From Haloterrigena salifodinae (lineage in GTDB: Archaea; Halobacteriota; Halobacteria; Halobacteriales; Natrialbaceae), in assembly GCF_003977755.1 (NCBI RefSeq), contig NZ_RQWN01000001.1, positions 1,194,995 to 1,258,994 of the forward strand: DNA of 64,000 nucleotides, read 5' to 3'. Both the position numbers and the translations under genes were made by a program. A model generated the notes under the pieces. That model had not been told where the DNA came from, ran no database searches, and worked only from the letters and a program-made list of their open reading frames with translations. Position 1 is the stretch's first letter, and every line of letters starts with the position of its first letter. Shown one piece after another: positions 42,624 through 51,697 of the stretch.

Positions 42624-45083
42624 ATGAGCGATCTTCCGCCGCGGACGACCGTCAAACGGTGGCTGGTGACGACCAACCACAAGGATATCGGCGTCCTCTA
42701 TCTGGCGACGGCGCTGTTTTTCCTCCTGCTCGGCGGGGTGCTCGCACTCCTGTTCCGTCTACACCTGTGGGTCCCCGGCGGGACGGGGCTGCTCGAGAAC
42801 AACGAGTTCAATCAGGCGGTTACCAACCACGGACTGTTGATGGTCTTCTGGTTCCTCTCGCCGTTCGCCGCCGGCTTCGCGAACTACTTCGTCCCGCTAC
42901 AGATCGGTGCGAAGGATCTAGCGTTCCCGCGACTAAACGCGCTGAGTTACTGGTTCTATCTCTTCTCGGGAATCCTTCTCGCCGTCGCGTTCTTCCAAGA
43001 GCGGGCGTTCGCCGGCGGCTGGTACATGTACGCGCCGTTGAACGTGCCGATGTACCACCCCGCGCTGCAGGCGACGACCGGCGGAAACGCGACGATCCTC
43101 GGATTGATGCTGTTCGTGATGTCGATCACGCTCGGGTCGGTGAACTTCCTTACGACGATCCACCGCTCGCGCGCGGAGGGGCTGGGGCTGTGGAACATGC
43201 CGCTGTTCACCTGGTCGTGGCTGCTGACGATCTGGATGATGCTGTTCGCGTTCGCGGCGCTGCTGGCCGCGCTGCTGTTGCTCGCGAGCGATCGACTCCT
43301 TCTGACTCAGTACTTCGCGACTGACGAGGGCTCGAGTCTGTTATGGGCGCACCTGTTCTGGTTCTTCGGACACCCGGAGGTGTACATCGTCTTCTTCCCG
43401 GCGTTGGGAATCATGTTCGAGACGTTCCAGACCTTTACGGGGAGGCGGCTGGTCGGCCGCAAGTGGGTCATCATCGCGATGGTCCTGGTCGCGGTCCAGT
43501 CGTTCCTCGTCTGGGCCCATCACATGTTCCTGACGACGATCAACCTCGAGATCAAGACGCTGTTCATGGCGACGACCATCGGGATCTCGCTGCCGTTCGA
43601 CCTGATGATCTTCTCGCTGATCTACACGATGGTCAAGGGTCGAGTTCGGTTCACTACCCCCTTCTTGTTCAGCCTCGGGGCGCTCGTCCTCTTTATCCTC
43701 GGCGGCATCACCGGAGTCTTCCTCGGCGCCGTCGTGCTTGACTACGAGTTCCGCGGCACCTACTGGGTCGTCGCGCACTTTCACTACGTGATGGTCTCGG
43801 GGGTAACCGCGCTGGTCGGCGGCCTCTACTACTGGTGGCCGAAGATAACCGGAAAGATGTACTCCGAGACCCTCGGCAAGCTCAACTTCGCGGTCTACTT
43901 CGTCGGCTTCAACCTGCTGTACTTCCCGATGTTCCTCGCCTGGGAGACGCCCCGCCGCGTCTTCCACTACGGCGAGGCGATCCACATCTATCACCAGGCG
44001 GCGACCGTCGGCGCGTTCGTCTTCGGCGCGTCGTTCCTGATCACGTTCTTCACGCTCGGGAAGAGCCTGCTCACGGGTCCCGACGCACCCGATAACCCCT
44101 GGGAGTACTCCCGGACCGCCGAGTGGGCGACCACGTCGCCCCCGCCGCTGGATAACTGGGACGGGCGGCCGAGCTACGCCAGCGGTCGCCTCGAGTTCGT
44201 CGACGACACGGCGGCGACGACCGACGGCGGCGTGACGACCGCGGTGGAGAGCCAGGCGGAACACGCCGATCACGCCAGCATCTGGCCAGTCGGGATCGGC
44301 TTCGGGACCTTCGTGTTCTTCCTCGGGCTGACCGGGTTGACGCCGTACACGGTCGAATTCGCGCGGGGGACCGGCGAGATCAGCCAGGAAATCGTCGGAA
44401 CGAGCGCCGAGCAGACCATCATCTACCCGATCCTGACGCTCCTCGGCGTCGGCATCCTCGGCTACACGCTCTTCGAGTACGGCCGCGAGGAATTCAATGC
44501 GCCGGAGATGGCGATCGCCAGCCGCTGGCCGTTCGAAGGGGTCGGCACCACGAAACTCGGCGTCTGGTTCTTCCTGGCCTCCGACGTCGTCGTCTTCGGT
44601 GCCGCCATCGGGAGCTACGTCTTCGCGCGACTCCACGCCGGCTGGGGGTCCTGGGGCACCGTCCCGCCGTCGGCGACGGTCGGCCTCTTCAACACGTACG
44701 TCCTGTTGACCTCGAGTTTCACCGTGATCCTGGCGCTGGTCTTCGCCGAGCGCGGGAACAAGCGGGGGCTGCTCGGCGCGATGGGGGCGACGCTGGTGCT
44801 CGGGCTGACGTTCCTCGGGGTCAAGGGCTGGGAGTGGACCCAGGAGTTCGCCCACGGCATCTACTGGTTTACCGACCTCCACTACTCGACGTACTTCGTC
44901 ACGACCGGGCTGCACGCGCTCCACGTCATCCTCGGGATGCTGATCGCCGCGTTCATGCTGTATCGGACCGTCACGGTCGACGCCTATTTGAGCGACCACC
45001 GACCGGTGGAGTTCTTCGGGCTCTACTGGCACTTCGTCGACATCGTCTGGGTGATCCTCTTCCCGCTGTTCTACCTGATGTAG
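42624..45083 (+). CDS. Cytochrome c oxidase-type subunit I fused to subunit III
   Basis: 819 aa. The first part is subunit I: TNHKDIGVLY, NHGLLMVFWFLSPF with a heme-ligand His, GHPEVYIVFFP with the Cu-binding His and cross-linked Tyr, HHMF and HFHYVMVSG. After residue about 560 an alternative set of helices with GVWFFLASDVVVFGA, ALHVILGML and YWHFVDIVWVILFPLFYL is the subunit III part. Fusions of CoxA and CoxC are known in haloarchaea. No coxB gene for the CuA or cupredoxin subunit is adjacent, so the electron entry partner is missing from the locus. It pumps protons while reducing oxygen. Confidence 0.9.
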   Translation: MSDLPPRTTVKRWLVTTNHKDIGVLYLATALFFLLLGGVLALLFRLHLWVPGGTGLLENNEFNQAVTNHGLLMVFWFLSPFAAGFANYFVPLQIGAKDLAFPRLNALSYWFYLFSGILLAVAFFQERAFAGGWYMYAPLNVPMYHPALQATTGGNATILGLMLFVMSITLGSVNFLTTIHRSRAEGLGLWNMPLFTWSWLLTIWMMLFAFAALLAALLLLASDRLLLTQYFATDEGSSLLWAHLFWFFGHPEVYIVFFPALGIMFETFQTFTGRRLVGRKWVIIAMVLVAVQSFLVWAHHMFLTTINLEIKTLFMATTIGISLPFDLMIFSLIYTMVKGRVRFTTPFLFSLGALVLFILGGITGVFLGAVVLDYEFRGTYWVVAHFHYVMVSGVTALVGGLYYWWPKITGKMYSETLGKLNFAVYFVGFNLLYFPMFLAWETPRRVFHYGEAIHIYHQAATVGAFVFGASFLITFFTLGKSLLTGPDAPDNPWEYSRTAEWATTSPPPLDNWDGRPSYASGRLEFVDDTAATTDGGVTTAVESQAEHADHASIWPVGIGFGTFVFFLGLTGLTPYTVEFARGTGEISQEIVGTSAEQTIIYPILTLLGVGILGYTLFEYGREEFNAPEMAIASRWPFEGVGTTKLGVWFFLASDVVVFGAAIGSYVFARLHAGWGSWGTVPPSATVGLFNTYVLLTSSFTVILALVFAERGNKRGLLGAMGATLVLGLTFLGVKGWEWTQEFAHGIYWFTDLHYSTYFVTTGLHALHVILGMLIAAFMLYRTVTVDAYLSDHRPVEFFGLYWHFVDIVWVILFPLFYLM

Positions 45084-45186
45084 CGCCCGTTTCCTGCGGT
45101 CTCATTTCTGTCGTACTCGTTACTGAGTACGAGTCGACGACCGGGAACCAGCCGGATACAAGGCGACCGCTGCCGAACGGCCGATC

Positions 45187-45954
45187 ATGAACCTCTCGAC
45201 GGTCGTCGACCGACTCGACGAGGAGCTGCGAATCGCCGACTACGCCGACCTCGACGCCAGCGCGAACGGCATGCAGATCGGGCCGGACGAGGCCGAGATT
45301 GAGCGCGTCGCCGTCGCCGTCGACGGCGTCCGCGAGACGTTCGATCGCGCGATCGAGGCCGACGCGGACCTGCTGGTCGTCCACCACGGGCTCTCGTGGG
45401 GCGGCTTCGAGCGCGTGACGGGGCGGACCTACGACCGGATCGCCCCTTTGATCGAGAACGACCTCGCGCTGTACGTCGCTCACCTCCCGCTGGACGGCCA
45501 CCAGGAGCTGGGCAACGCCGCCGGCGTCGCCGACGTGCTCGACCTCGAGGAACGAACACCGTTCGGCGAACTCGGCCCCGAGTACATCGGCCAGCGCGGG
45601 ACGGCGGCCGAGCCGTACGCGCCCGAAGAGCTACAGGGTCGACTCGAGCGCGAACTCGAGACCGACGGCCAGCCCGTCCAACACCTCGCGTTCGGCCCCG
45701 ACGAGATCGAGGACGTGGCGATCGTCACCGGCAGCGGGGTTGACTGGCTCGACGAGGCTGTCGACGCCGGCGCCGACGCGCTGGTAACGGGCGAAGGGAA
45801 GCAGAAGGCCTACCACGAGGCGCAGGAGGCGGGCATCCACGTCTTCCTCGCGGGCCACTACGCGACGGAGACCTTCGGCGTCCGGTCGCTGCAGGAGTTG
45901 GTCGAGGACTGGGGTCTCGAGACGACGTATCTCGAGGTTCCGACCGGGCTCTGA
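45187..45954 (+). CDS. Nif3-like dinuclear metal centre protein
   Basis: 255 aa. HHGLSWGGFERV (66-77) has the first metal histidines, AHLPLDGHQELGN the third and fourth, and GHYATETFGVRSLQ the C-terminal site. The family forms hexamers and is often annotated as GTP cyclohydrolase I type 2 or Nif3-like hydrolase; the biochemical role is not established. Length and motif order fit the archaeal form. Confidence 0.88.
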   Translation: MNLSTVVDRLDEELRIADYADLDASANGMQIGPDEAEIERVAVAVDGVRETFDRAIEADADLLVVHHGLSWGGFERVTGRTYDRIAPLIENDLALYVAHLPLDGHQELGNAAGVADVLDLEERTPFGELGPEYIGQRGTAAEPYAPEELQGRLERELETDGQPVQHLAFGPDEIEDVAIVTGSGVDWLDEAVDAGADALVTGEGKQKAYHEAQEAGIHVFLAGHYATETFGVRSLQELVEDWGLETTYLEVPTGL

Positions 45955-46093
45955 CGGCCAGCACTGGCCGGCGAGCGGTCGTTTCGAACCCGTCGGAATC
46001 GATTCGTGAGTCGACTATCTGTTCTGCGACTCGGCAGCGGCGAACACGGTCCGCGGAGTCAGGTTTTTCCTCGAGCGGGTAGTATTCGAGCAT

Positions 46094-46378
46094 ATGAGCG
46101 TTCATATTAGAGAGTTCTTTTCCGAACCGAGCGGATGGGGCGCTGCGCGGATATCCCTCGGGAGTTCGCTCGCGTTCTTCGGGCTCTATGCGTACTTCGA
46201 ACTCCTGTACGACAGCGGTTCGCTCCCGCTGCTGGTCATGGGTGCTGCGATGGGTCTGTCAGGTATTGCAGAACTGCTGCCGAAGAACCGACGGCGATCC
46301 GCGATCGTCCTGCGGGTAACGGCGATCGCGATACTTGTCGCACTGATCGCGACAGCGCTCAGTTCGCTGGTATCGTAA
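46094..46378 (+). CDS. Small membrane protein, 94 aa
   Basis: ATG 46094. Three apolar segments (about 19-38, 44-60 and 72-92) with the first preceded by a polar, aromatic segment (HIREFFSEPSGWG). The second loop (PKNRRRSA) is basic. No family recognised. Shorter than most transport proteins; probably part of a larger complex or unknown. Confidence 0.55.
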   Translation: MSVHIREFFSEPSGWGAARISLGSSLAFFGLYAYFELLYDSGSLPLLVMGAAMGLSGIAELLPKNRRRSAIVLRVTAIAILVALIATALSSLVS

Positions 46379-46496
46379 TGGTCGACCGGGTCGTCCGGCA
46401 GATGCGTTGCAGCAGTATCTCTCACGGGAGTGACGAAGGGCAGGCGGATCGAACCGAACCGCGGCGTTCAAACCGCTGGCTCGCGGATGCGGGGAC

Positions 46497-47570
46497 ATGA
46501 GCGACGAGCACGACCACGGGAGCGACGACGGCGACAGCGAGGCGGACGGAGAGGGCCACCACGAGCCCGAGCGGGAGACGTTTTCGCACGATCCGGTCGG
46601 CCACGCCGAGGTCCGGGCGGGAATGACCGTCGGCGAACTCGCCGATCAGTACGGGAACGCCGGCGTCGGCGCTGCGGACCTCCACAAGGCCGTCGACGTG
46701 ACCGAGTCGATGTTCGACGACGACGTGACGGTCTTCTTCGGCCTTGCGGGCGCGATGGTCCCCACGGGAATGCGACGCATCGTCGCCGACCTCATCCGCG
46801 AGGGCCACATCGACGTCCTCGTGACGACCGGCGCGAACCTCACCCACGACGCCATCGAGGCCATCGGCGGGAAACACCACCACGGCGAGGTCCACGCCGA
46901 GGGGAAGACCGAGCGCGAACACGACGAGACGCTGCGCGACGAGGGCGTCGACCGCATCTACAACGTCTACCTCCCCCAGGAGTTCTTCGCCGACTTCGAG
47001 AGCCACCTCCGCGAGGAGGTCTTCCCCGTCCTCGAGGAAGAGTGCGAGGAAGAGGGCGCGGTCTCGATTCAGCGACTCACCGAGGAGTTGGGGCGAGCGA
47101 ACGCCGCGGTCAACGAGCGCGACGACGTCGACGAAGGGCCCGGGATCGCCGCCGCGGCCTACGAAAACGACGTGCCGATCTACTGTCCCGCAGTCCAGGA
47201 CTCCGTGCTCGGACTCCAGGCATGGATGTACTCCCAGACGGGCGCGTTCACGCTGGACGCGCTGGCGGATATGACGCCGCTGACCGACATCGCCTTCCAC
47301 GCCGAGGAAGCCGGCGCCTTCGTCGTCGGCGGCGGCGTCCCGAAGAACTTCACCCTCCAGACGATGCTTGTCGCCCCCGACGCCTACGACTACGCCGTCC
47401 AGTTGACCATGGACCCTAAACAGACCGGCGGCCTCTCCGGCGCCACCTTAGACGAGGCCCGCTCGTGGGGCAAACTCGAGAAGGACGCCGACAACGTCTC
47501 CGTCTACGCCGACGCGACGATCACCTTCCCGCTAGTGGTGGCCGCAGCCCTCGATCGACTCGAGAACTAG
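46497..47570 (+). CDS. dys: Deoxyhypusine synthase
   Basis: 357 aa. The NAD-binding and active-site parts TGANLTHDAIEAIGG (about 111-125), FGLAGAMVPTGM and GGGVPKNFTLQTML (278-291) are intact; Lys283 is the active-site lysine. It transfers an aminobutyl-type group from agmatine or spermidine to the aIF5A lysine. The N-terminal 30 residues are an acidic, His-rich halophile extension. aIF5A and agmatinase are encoded 6 kb upstream on the same strand. Confidence 0.93.
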   Translation: MSDEHDHGSDDGDSEADGEGHHEPERETFSHDPVGHAEVRAGMTVGELADQYGNAGVGAADLHKAVDVTESMFDDDVTVFFGLAGAMVPTGMRRIVADLIREGHIDVLVTTGANLTHDAIEAIGGKHHHGEVHAEGKTEREHDETLRDEGVDRIYNVYLPQEFFADFESHLREEVFPVLEEECEEEGAVSIQRLTEELGRANAAVNERDDVDEGPGIAAAAYENDVPIYCPAVQDSVLGLQAWMYSQTGAFTLDALADMTPLTDIAFHAEEAGAFVVGGGVPKNFTLQTMLVAPDAYDYAVQLTMDPKQTGGLSGATLDEARSWGKLEKDADNVSVYADATITFPLVVAAALDRLEN

Positions 47571-47765
47571 TCGGACAGCGCTCGAGAAGCGAGCGAGGAT
47601 TTATCGACCGTGCACACGCAACGCAAGCACGTCACTGACTGGATACCATTTCGGCGTTACGACTAGCAGTCGAAGAGGCCGTTTAGAAGTCGATTTGTTG
47701 CGTATTCAGGTAGAATTCGCAGCGTTTCTCCGAGAGATTGGAAGAACGCCTGCTGACGTAATCGG
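47571..47765. other. Intergenic region, no gene seen
   Basis: 195 bases between two convergent genes. It includes AT-richer sequence with no clear T-run terminator and no coding frame of haloarchaeal type. Confidence 0.35.
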
Positions 47766-48020
47766 TTACTCGTCGATCTTGATCTGGACTTCTTCCGCAG
47801 TCATATACTTGTAGATGGCGTACGCAGCGTTACCGATACCGAGCGTCCACCAAAGCGTGAGAACGGCGACGACGACGTGCATCCCGCCGCTTCCCCACGA
47901 CTTCTTCTTCATCAGAGTGCTTCGTTCACCCTGGTTTTTGATCTTGTATCCTTGCGTTATGAAATCGTCTATGACTTTCTCCATATCTCTCTGGTCATCA
48001 ACTCGACGTATTCGTGCCAT
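47766..48020 (-). CDS. Small membrane-anchored protein, 84 aa
   Basis: ATG at 48018-48020. MARIRRVDDQRDMEKVIDDF and QGYKIKNQGERSTLMKKKSW are followed by an apolar segment at about 47-66 (HVVVAVLTLWWTLGIGNAAY) and the tail YKYMTAEEVQIKIDE. The pattern resembles a common haloarchaeal family with an N-terminal cytoplasmic domain and one or two helices, but I do not recall a name. A frame with four more residues starts at 48032. Confidence 0.65.
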   Translation of the reverse strand: MARIRRVDDQRDMEKVIDDFITQGYKIKNQGERSTLMKKKSWGSGGMHVVVAVLTLWWTLGIGNAAYAIYKYMTAEEVQIKIDE

Positions 48021-48301
48021 ACGGGTGTCCAAAACAGGCTACTTGTAAAAATGTAATGGCCAAGAGAAAAGTTATCTGTCGGGCCTCTGGCCGTGCGTTT
48101 ATTCCACATATTATATCTGAAAGTACATTCCCGTTAATAGATATTATATGGTATCGTTTTGACTAATAATGCACCTGATTTGTTTCTGGTACGCAATTAC
48201 GATAATCCACTTCCGAGCAGACGACATACAATTTCTCGTTACTCTGCTGGGAAGACTGTGCGATCGAATCACGTCTGTGTAGTCCACATTCCGGTGATCA
48301 C
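48021..48301. other. AT-rich intergenic region
   Basis: 281 bases with AT-rich runs (for example ttattccacatattatatc and agatattatatgg) that could hold TATA boxes for either flanking gene. A 36-codon frame from 48055 is present but not convincing. Confidence 0.35.
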
Positions 48302-49228
48302 CTAGTTCTCTCGATTCGAGAGCGGCTGGAACGAGTAGGTTTCCCCATGCTCGAGGTAGTCCACCCGGTCCTCGAGCCCCGCTTTCCGGATCGCCTGCTT
48401 GAAGTTCGAGAGCGGCGACCGGAACACCTCGTAGTCGTTGTAGTGGATCGGAATCGCGGTGTCGGCGTCGATCAGATCGACCGCCTCGACGCCCTGGGCG
48501 GCGTCCATCGTCAGGAGCACGCCCAGAATTCGCGTTCCGCCCAGATGGAGCAGCGCGAGGTCGATGTCGGGGTAGCGCTCGGGAATCTCCTCGAGCGCGT
48601 CGTAGACCAGGGTATCGCCCGAGACGTAGAGCCGCATCAGCGGCGGATCGTCCGGACTCGCCGCCGCGTCGGCGGGCCGGAACTCGAGCGTGCTCCCCAT
48701 CACCGGCGGCAGTCCCTTCGAGACGACCGGCGGGCCGTGGCGGCCGGGCATCGCGGTGATCGTCAGTTCGGCCTCGCCCTTGCGGATCCGGAACTCGTCC
48801 CACGTCTCGAGGGCGTGGGTCTCGCGAAAGCCCTTGTCGGCCAGTTCGGACGCCGCGTGCGGGGTCGTGACGATCGGGAGGTCCGAATCGAGTTTCGCCT
48901 CGGCGACGCGGTCGAAGTGATCGCCGTGGTAGTGCGAGAGGAGGACGAAGTCGATCGGCGGCAGGTCCTCGATCTCGAGGGCGGGATCGGTTCGCCGTCG
49001 CGATTTGATCCCGTAGCCAAGATGGACGTGATCGCCGCTGTGGAGGAAGTTCGGGTCTGTGAGGATTGTGAAGCCGGCGTACTCGATGATGACGGTCGCG
49101 GTTCCGACGAAGAAGATCGACCCCTGCTCGAGGTCGGCGTCGTCGGTCTCCGCGGTCGGCAACTCGAGGTCGGCGGCGTGGTCGAGACTCGTGGCCGGGC
49201 CTCCACCGCGCCCGCTTTTCAATCCCAT
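48302..49228 (-). CDS. Metallo-beta-lactamase-fold hydrolase
   Basis: 308 aa. SIFFVGTATVIIEYAGFTIL begins the fold, HYHGDHFD (98-105) is the metal-binding HxHxDH motif, and GRHGPP, SGDTLVYD and PIHYNDYEVF add further ligands. The architecture matches UlaG-like or L-ascorbate lactonase/NAPE-PLD-like members. The lactonase or phosphodiesterase substrate is unknown. N-terminal 30 residues are polar and disordered. Confidence 0.85.
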   Translation of the reverse strand: MGLKSGRGGGPATSLDHAADLELPTAETDDADLEQGSIFFVGTATVIIEYAGFTILTDPNFLHSGDHVHLGYGIKSRRRTDPALEIEDLPPIDFVLLSHYHGDHFDRVAEAKLDSDLPIVTTPHAASELADKGFRETHALETWDEFRIRKGEAELTITAMPGRHGPPVVSKGLPPVMGSTLEFRPADAAASPDDPPLMRLYVSGDTLVYDALEEIPERYPDIDLALLHLGGTRILGVLLTMDAAQGVEAVDLIDADTAIPIHYNDYEVFRSPLSNFKQAIRKAGLEDRVDYLEHGETYSFQPLSNREN

Positions 49229-49344
49229 TCGGAACGCGCGGGACTGACACGGCGCGTGATACGAATTACTGGAGGCGGTGATTCAGCGATCCCGGCCGCA
49301 TATTCACGGCCCAGCCTCAACCCGCTGGGCGACCTCCGACGCGT

Positions 49345-50508
49345 ATGACCGATCCCCTCGAGTACGAGGTCGCCGTCATCGGCGGCGGTCCCGCCGGGCT
49401 GACGACGGCAATTTACACCACGCGACTTGGCCACCGCACGGCCGTCTTCGAGAAGGAGGGCGGCCGCCACGCGGCGGTCTCCCACGTCCACAACCTGCTG
49501 GGCGTCTCCGAGAACGTCTCCGGCGAGCAGCTGTCGACCCACGCCGTCGACCAGCTCGAGCACTACGGTGGCGACTTCTTTCCGGACGCGGTCGAGTCCG
49601 TCGCCCGGTTGAATTCCGGCGACGGCGGTGACGACGGCGCCGACAGCACGGACGTCGCTGTCGCTGACGCCGGCGGACCGCGCTTTCGGCTCGAGTCCTC
49701 CCACGCGACCGTCGACGCCCGGCGAGTCGTCTTCGCGACCGGCTTCCGGGATCGGAGTCCGGACGTCCCGGAACTCGAGCGCTTCACGGGCCGAGGGTTG
49801 CACTACTGTCTGCACTGCGATGCCTACTCGCTGGGCGACGGCTCCGTGTTCGTCCTCGGACACGGGGAGCACGCGGCCCGCGTCGCAATGACGATGCTCA
49901 ACTTCACCGCCGACGTCGATCTCCTGCTCGACGACCGCGAGCCCGAGTGGGACGAGGAGACCGACGCGCAGCTCCAGGCCCACCCGGTCGACGTGATCGA
50001 CACGGCCGTCGTCTCCGCCTACGGCGACGAGACGATTCCCGACGACGAGCCGCCGTGGCTCGGCGGCTTCGAGCTCGCTGATGGGACCGAACGGGGCTAT
50101 CTGGGTGGCTTCGCGATGTACGGCTCCACCTACAACGTCGATCTGGCCGCGGACCTCGGCTGCGACCTACGCGAGGACGGCGCTATCGCGGTCGACGAGA
50201 ACCGGGAGGCCAGCGTCGACGGCGTCTACGCCGTCGGCGACGTCACCCACGGCCAGAACCAGACCACAATCGCCATCGGCGACGGCGCCTACGCGGGGCT
50301 GGCGATCCACAAGGACCTCCGGCCGTTTCCGAAGTCCGTAGACGAACTCGAGGCCCTCGAGGGAGACGGCGGCAGCGACCGAGAGGTCGAGGAACGGCTC
50401 GTGGACGCGGTGCCGGGCAGCGCGGCGGATCTGCGCGCCCAGATGCGACGCGTTCGAGACCTCGAGACGCATCCGGGGCTGCGCGGGCCGTCGCCCGGTC
50501 GGGAGTGA
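49345..50508 (+). CDS. Thioredoxin-reductase-like flavoprotein
   Basis: 387 aa. GGGPAGLTTAIYT (12-24) binds FAD, CLHCDAY is a CxxC redox pair (near 155), GHGEHAARV replaces the usual GGGDSA NADPH motif, and GVYAVGDVTHGQNQT binds FAD again. The atypical NAD(P)H loop means the electron donor could differ. It acts in thiol or disulfide exchange, possibly with a thioredoxin or with other proteins. The C-terminal 70 residues are an extension not present in TrxB. Confidence 0.8.
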   Translation: MTDPLEYEVAVIGGGPAGLTTAIYTTRLGHRTAVFEKEGGRHAAVSHVHNLLGVSENVSGEQLSTHAVDQLEHYGGDFFPDAVESVARLNSGDGGDDGADSTDVAVADAGGPRFRLESSHATVDARRVVFATGFRDRSPDVPELERFTGRGLHYCLHCDAYSLGDGSVFVLGHGEHAARVAMTMLNFTADVDLLLDDREPEWDEETDAQLQAHPVDVIDTAVVSAYGDETIPDDEPPWLGGFELADGTERGYLGGFAMYGSTYNVDLAADLGCDLREDGAIAVDENREASVDGVYAVGDVTHGQNQTTIAIGDGAYAGLAIHKDLRPFPKSVDELEALEGDGGSDREVEERLVDAVPGSAADLRAQMRRVRDLETHPGLRGPSPGRE

Positions 50509-50754
50509 CTGGTCTCGTTCGGGACCGGGGCTCGAGCAGAAGTCTATCGGCAAGCGTCCCGCTATCGTGGCAACGGGGAATCGCCACGCCCTCCCCAGCC
50601 GATTCGCTCACTCCCTCTGGTCGCTCGCTCATCCCTCGCAAGAAGTCGGCGACTGGCCTCACTATCGCTCGGCCGGTCGCCAGCGCGCGCCAGGTACCCA
50701 GTCTAGCCCACTGTGAGACGCCGCTACCGAGTAGTCGTTCACATCGCCCCTCCC
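50509..50754. other. Intergenic region, no gene seen
   Basis: 246 bases between convergent genes. Short inverted stretches are present but no clear T-run terminator. No coding frame of haloarchaeal composition. Confidence 0.35.
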
Positions 50755-51153
50755 TCAATACGTCCGGTAGCTCGCCGATGCCACCTCGATTCGGACGAGC
50801 GTGTTCTCGGCGTAGGCCGCGGGCTCCGCGTCGTACTTCGCGTTGATCTGGTGCCGCGCCGCGGCCGTCTCCGCGCAGTCGTCGACGACCGTGGCGGTGC
50901 CGAGCAGCGACACCATCCAGTGGGTCTGGCCCGCCTCGTCTTTCTGAATCGATAGCGAGACACGCGGGTTTTTCCGGATGTTCGCCAGCTTACGCCCCGT
51001 CGTGACGATCTCGACGATCTCCATCTCGGGGACGTACCGGTACCAGACCGGAGCGACGTGCGGTCGTTCCTCGACGCAGGTGCCCAGATGGGCCATCACC
51101 GGTTCGCTCTCGAGCAACCGTTCGGCTTCTTCGGGGACGGTCGACACGGTCAT
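50755..51153 (-). CDS. Pyridoxamine 5'-phosphate oxidase-like flavin-binding protein
   Basis: 132 aa. HLGTCVEERPHVAPVWYRYV (split-barrel core), TGRKLANIRKNPRVSLSIQKD and VSLLGTATVVDD are typical of the split beta-barrel family that binds FMN or F420. The protein may reduce or oxidise a small cofactor or act as a stress protein. It stands divergently to the gvpA gene with about 200 bases between them. Confidence 0.8.
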   Translation of the reverse strand: MTVSTVPEEAERLLESEPVMAHLGTCVEERPHVAPVWYRYVPEMEIVEIVTTGRKLANIRKNPRVSLSIQKDEAGQTHWMVSLLGTATVVDDCAETAAARHQINAKYDAEPAAYAENTLVRIEVASASYRTY

Positions 51154-51352
51154 GTCGCCGACGGGAAGGAAGAAAAGCGGGCGCCATGACGGTGCCGGGA
51201 CACAACGGCACGGTCGCTACGGAACGCGGGATTCGGTTTATCGGTCGTTTCCACCGGCGAGCGGCGCGCTCCGCTGCGGTGCCGACCGTCGGCTTGCCGA
51301 TGCAGTCCGAGTAATGAATTGGTCGCCAGTCTGAGTGTGGGAGTGAGGGACA
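51154..51352. promoter_or_regulatory. Divergent intergenic region upstream of gvpA
   Basis: 199 bases. A ggagtgaggg at about 51338-51347, six bases before the ATG of gvpA, is Shine-Dalgarno-like. No TATA box is unambiguous; AT-richer sequence lies around 51310-51325. Confidence 0.4.
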
Positions 51353-51640
51353 ATGGCATCACCACAACGACGACCCGACTCCTCGAGTCTCGCAGAGGTA
51401 CTGGATCGCATCCTCGACAAGGGCGTCGTCATCGACGTCTGGGCGCGCGTCTCGGTCGTCGGGATCGAACTCCTGACGGTCGAGGCCCGCGTCGTCGTCG
51501 CGAGCGTCGACACCTTCCTGCACTACGCGGAGGAGATCGCCAAAATTGAGCAGGCGACGGCCGAGGGCAATATGGAGGATCTCGAGGAGCTCGAGATCGA
51601 GCCGCGGGCGGAGTCGTCGCCCGAGTCGGCGGCCCAGTAG
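51353..51640 (+). CDS. gvpA: Gas vesicle major structural protein GvpA, solitary gene
   Basis: 95 aa. [40 protein letters not shown] and [18 protein letters not shown] are the two-helix, two-strand GvpA signature; the core is nearly complete from residue 10 to 68. The C-terminal 25 residues are acidic and variable. GvpA polymers form the gas vesicle wall, but vesicles need many accessory gvp genes, and none is found in this window: the neighbours are a flavin-binding protein and a glycosyltransferase. The gene may use distant gvp genes or serve another purpose. Confidence 0.9.
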   Translation: MASPQRRPDSSSLAEVLDRILDKGVVIDVWARVSVVGIELLTVEARVVVASVDTFLHYAEEIAKIEQATAEGNMEDLEELEIEPRAESSPESAAQ

Positions 51641-51697
51641 CACGACGATTTTTCCGGAGCGCCATCGCGACATCCCCGCCTGCCCGCCGGCGGCCGT

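Noticed and set aside
48055-48165. 36-codon plus-strand frame in AT-rich DNA
   Set aside because: Composition is not haloarchaeal, no helix or motif, and the region probably contains promoters.
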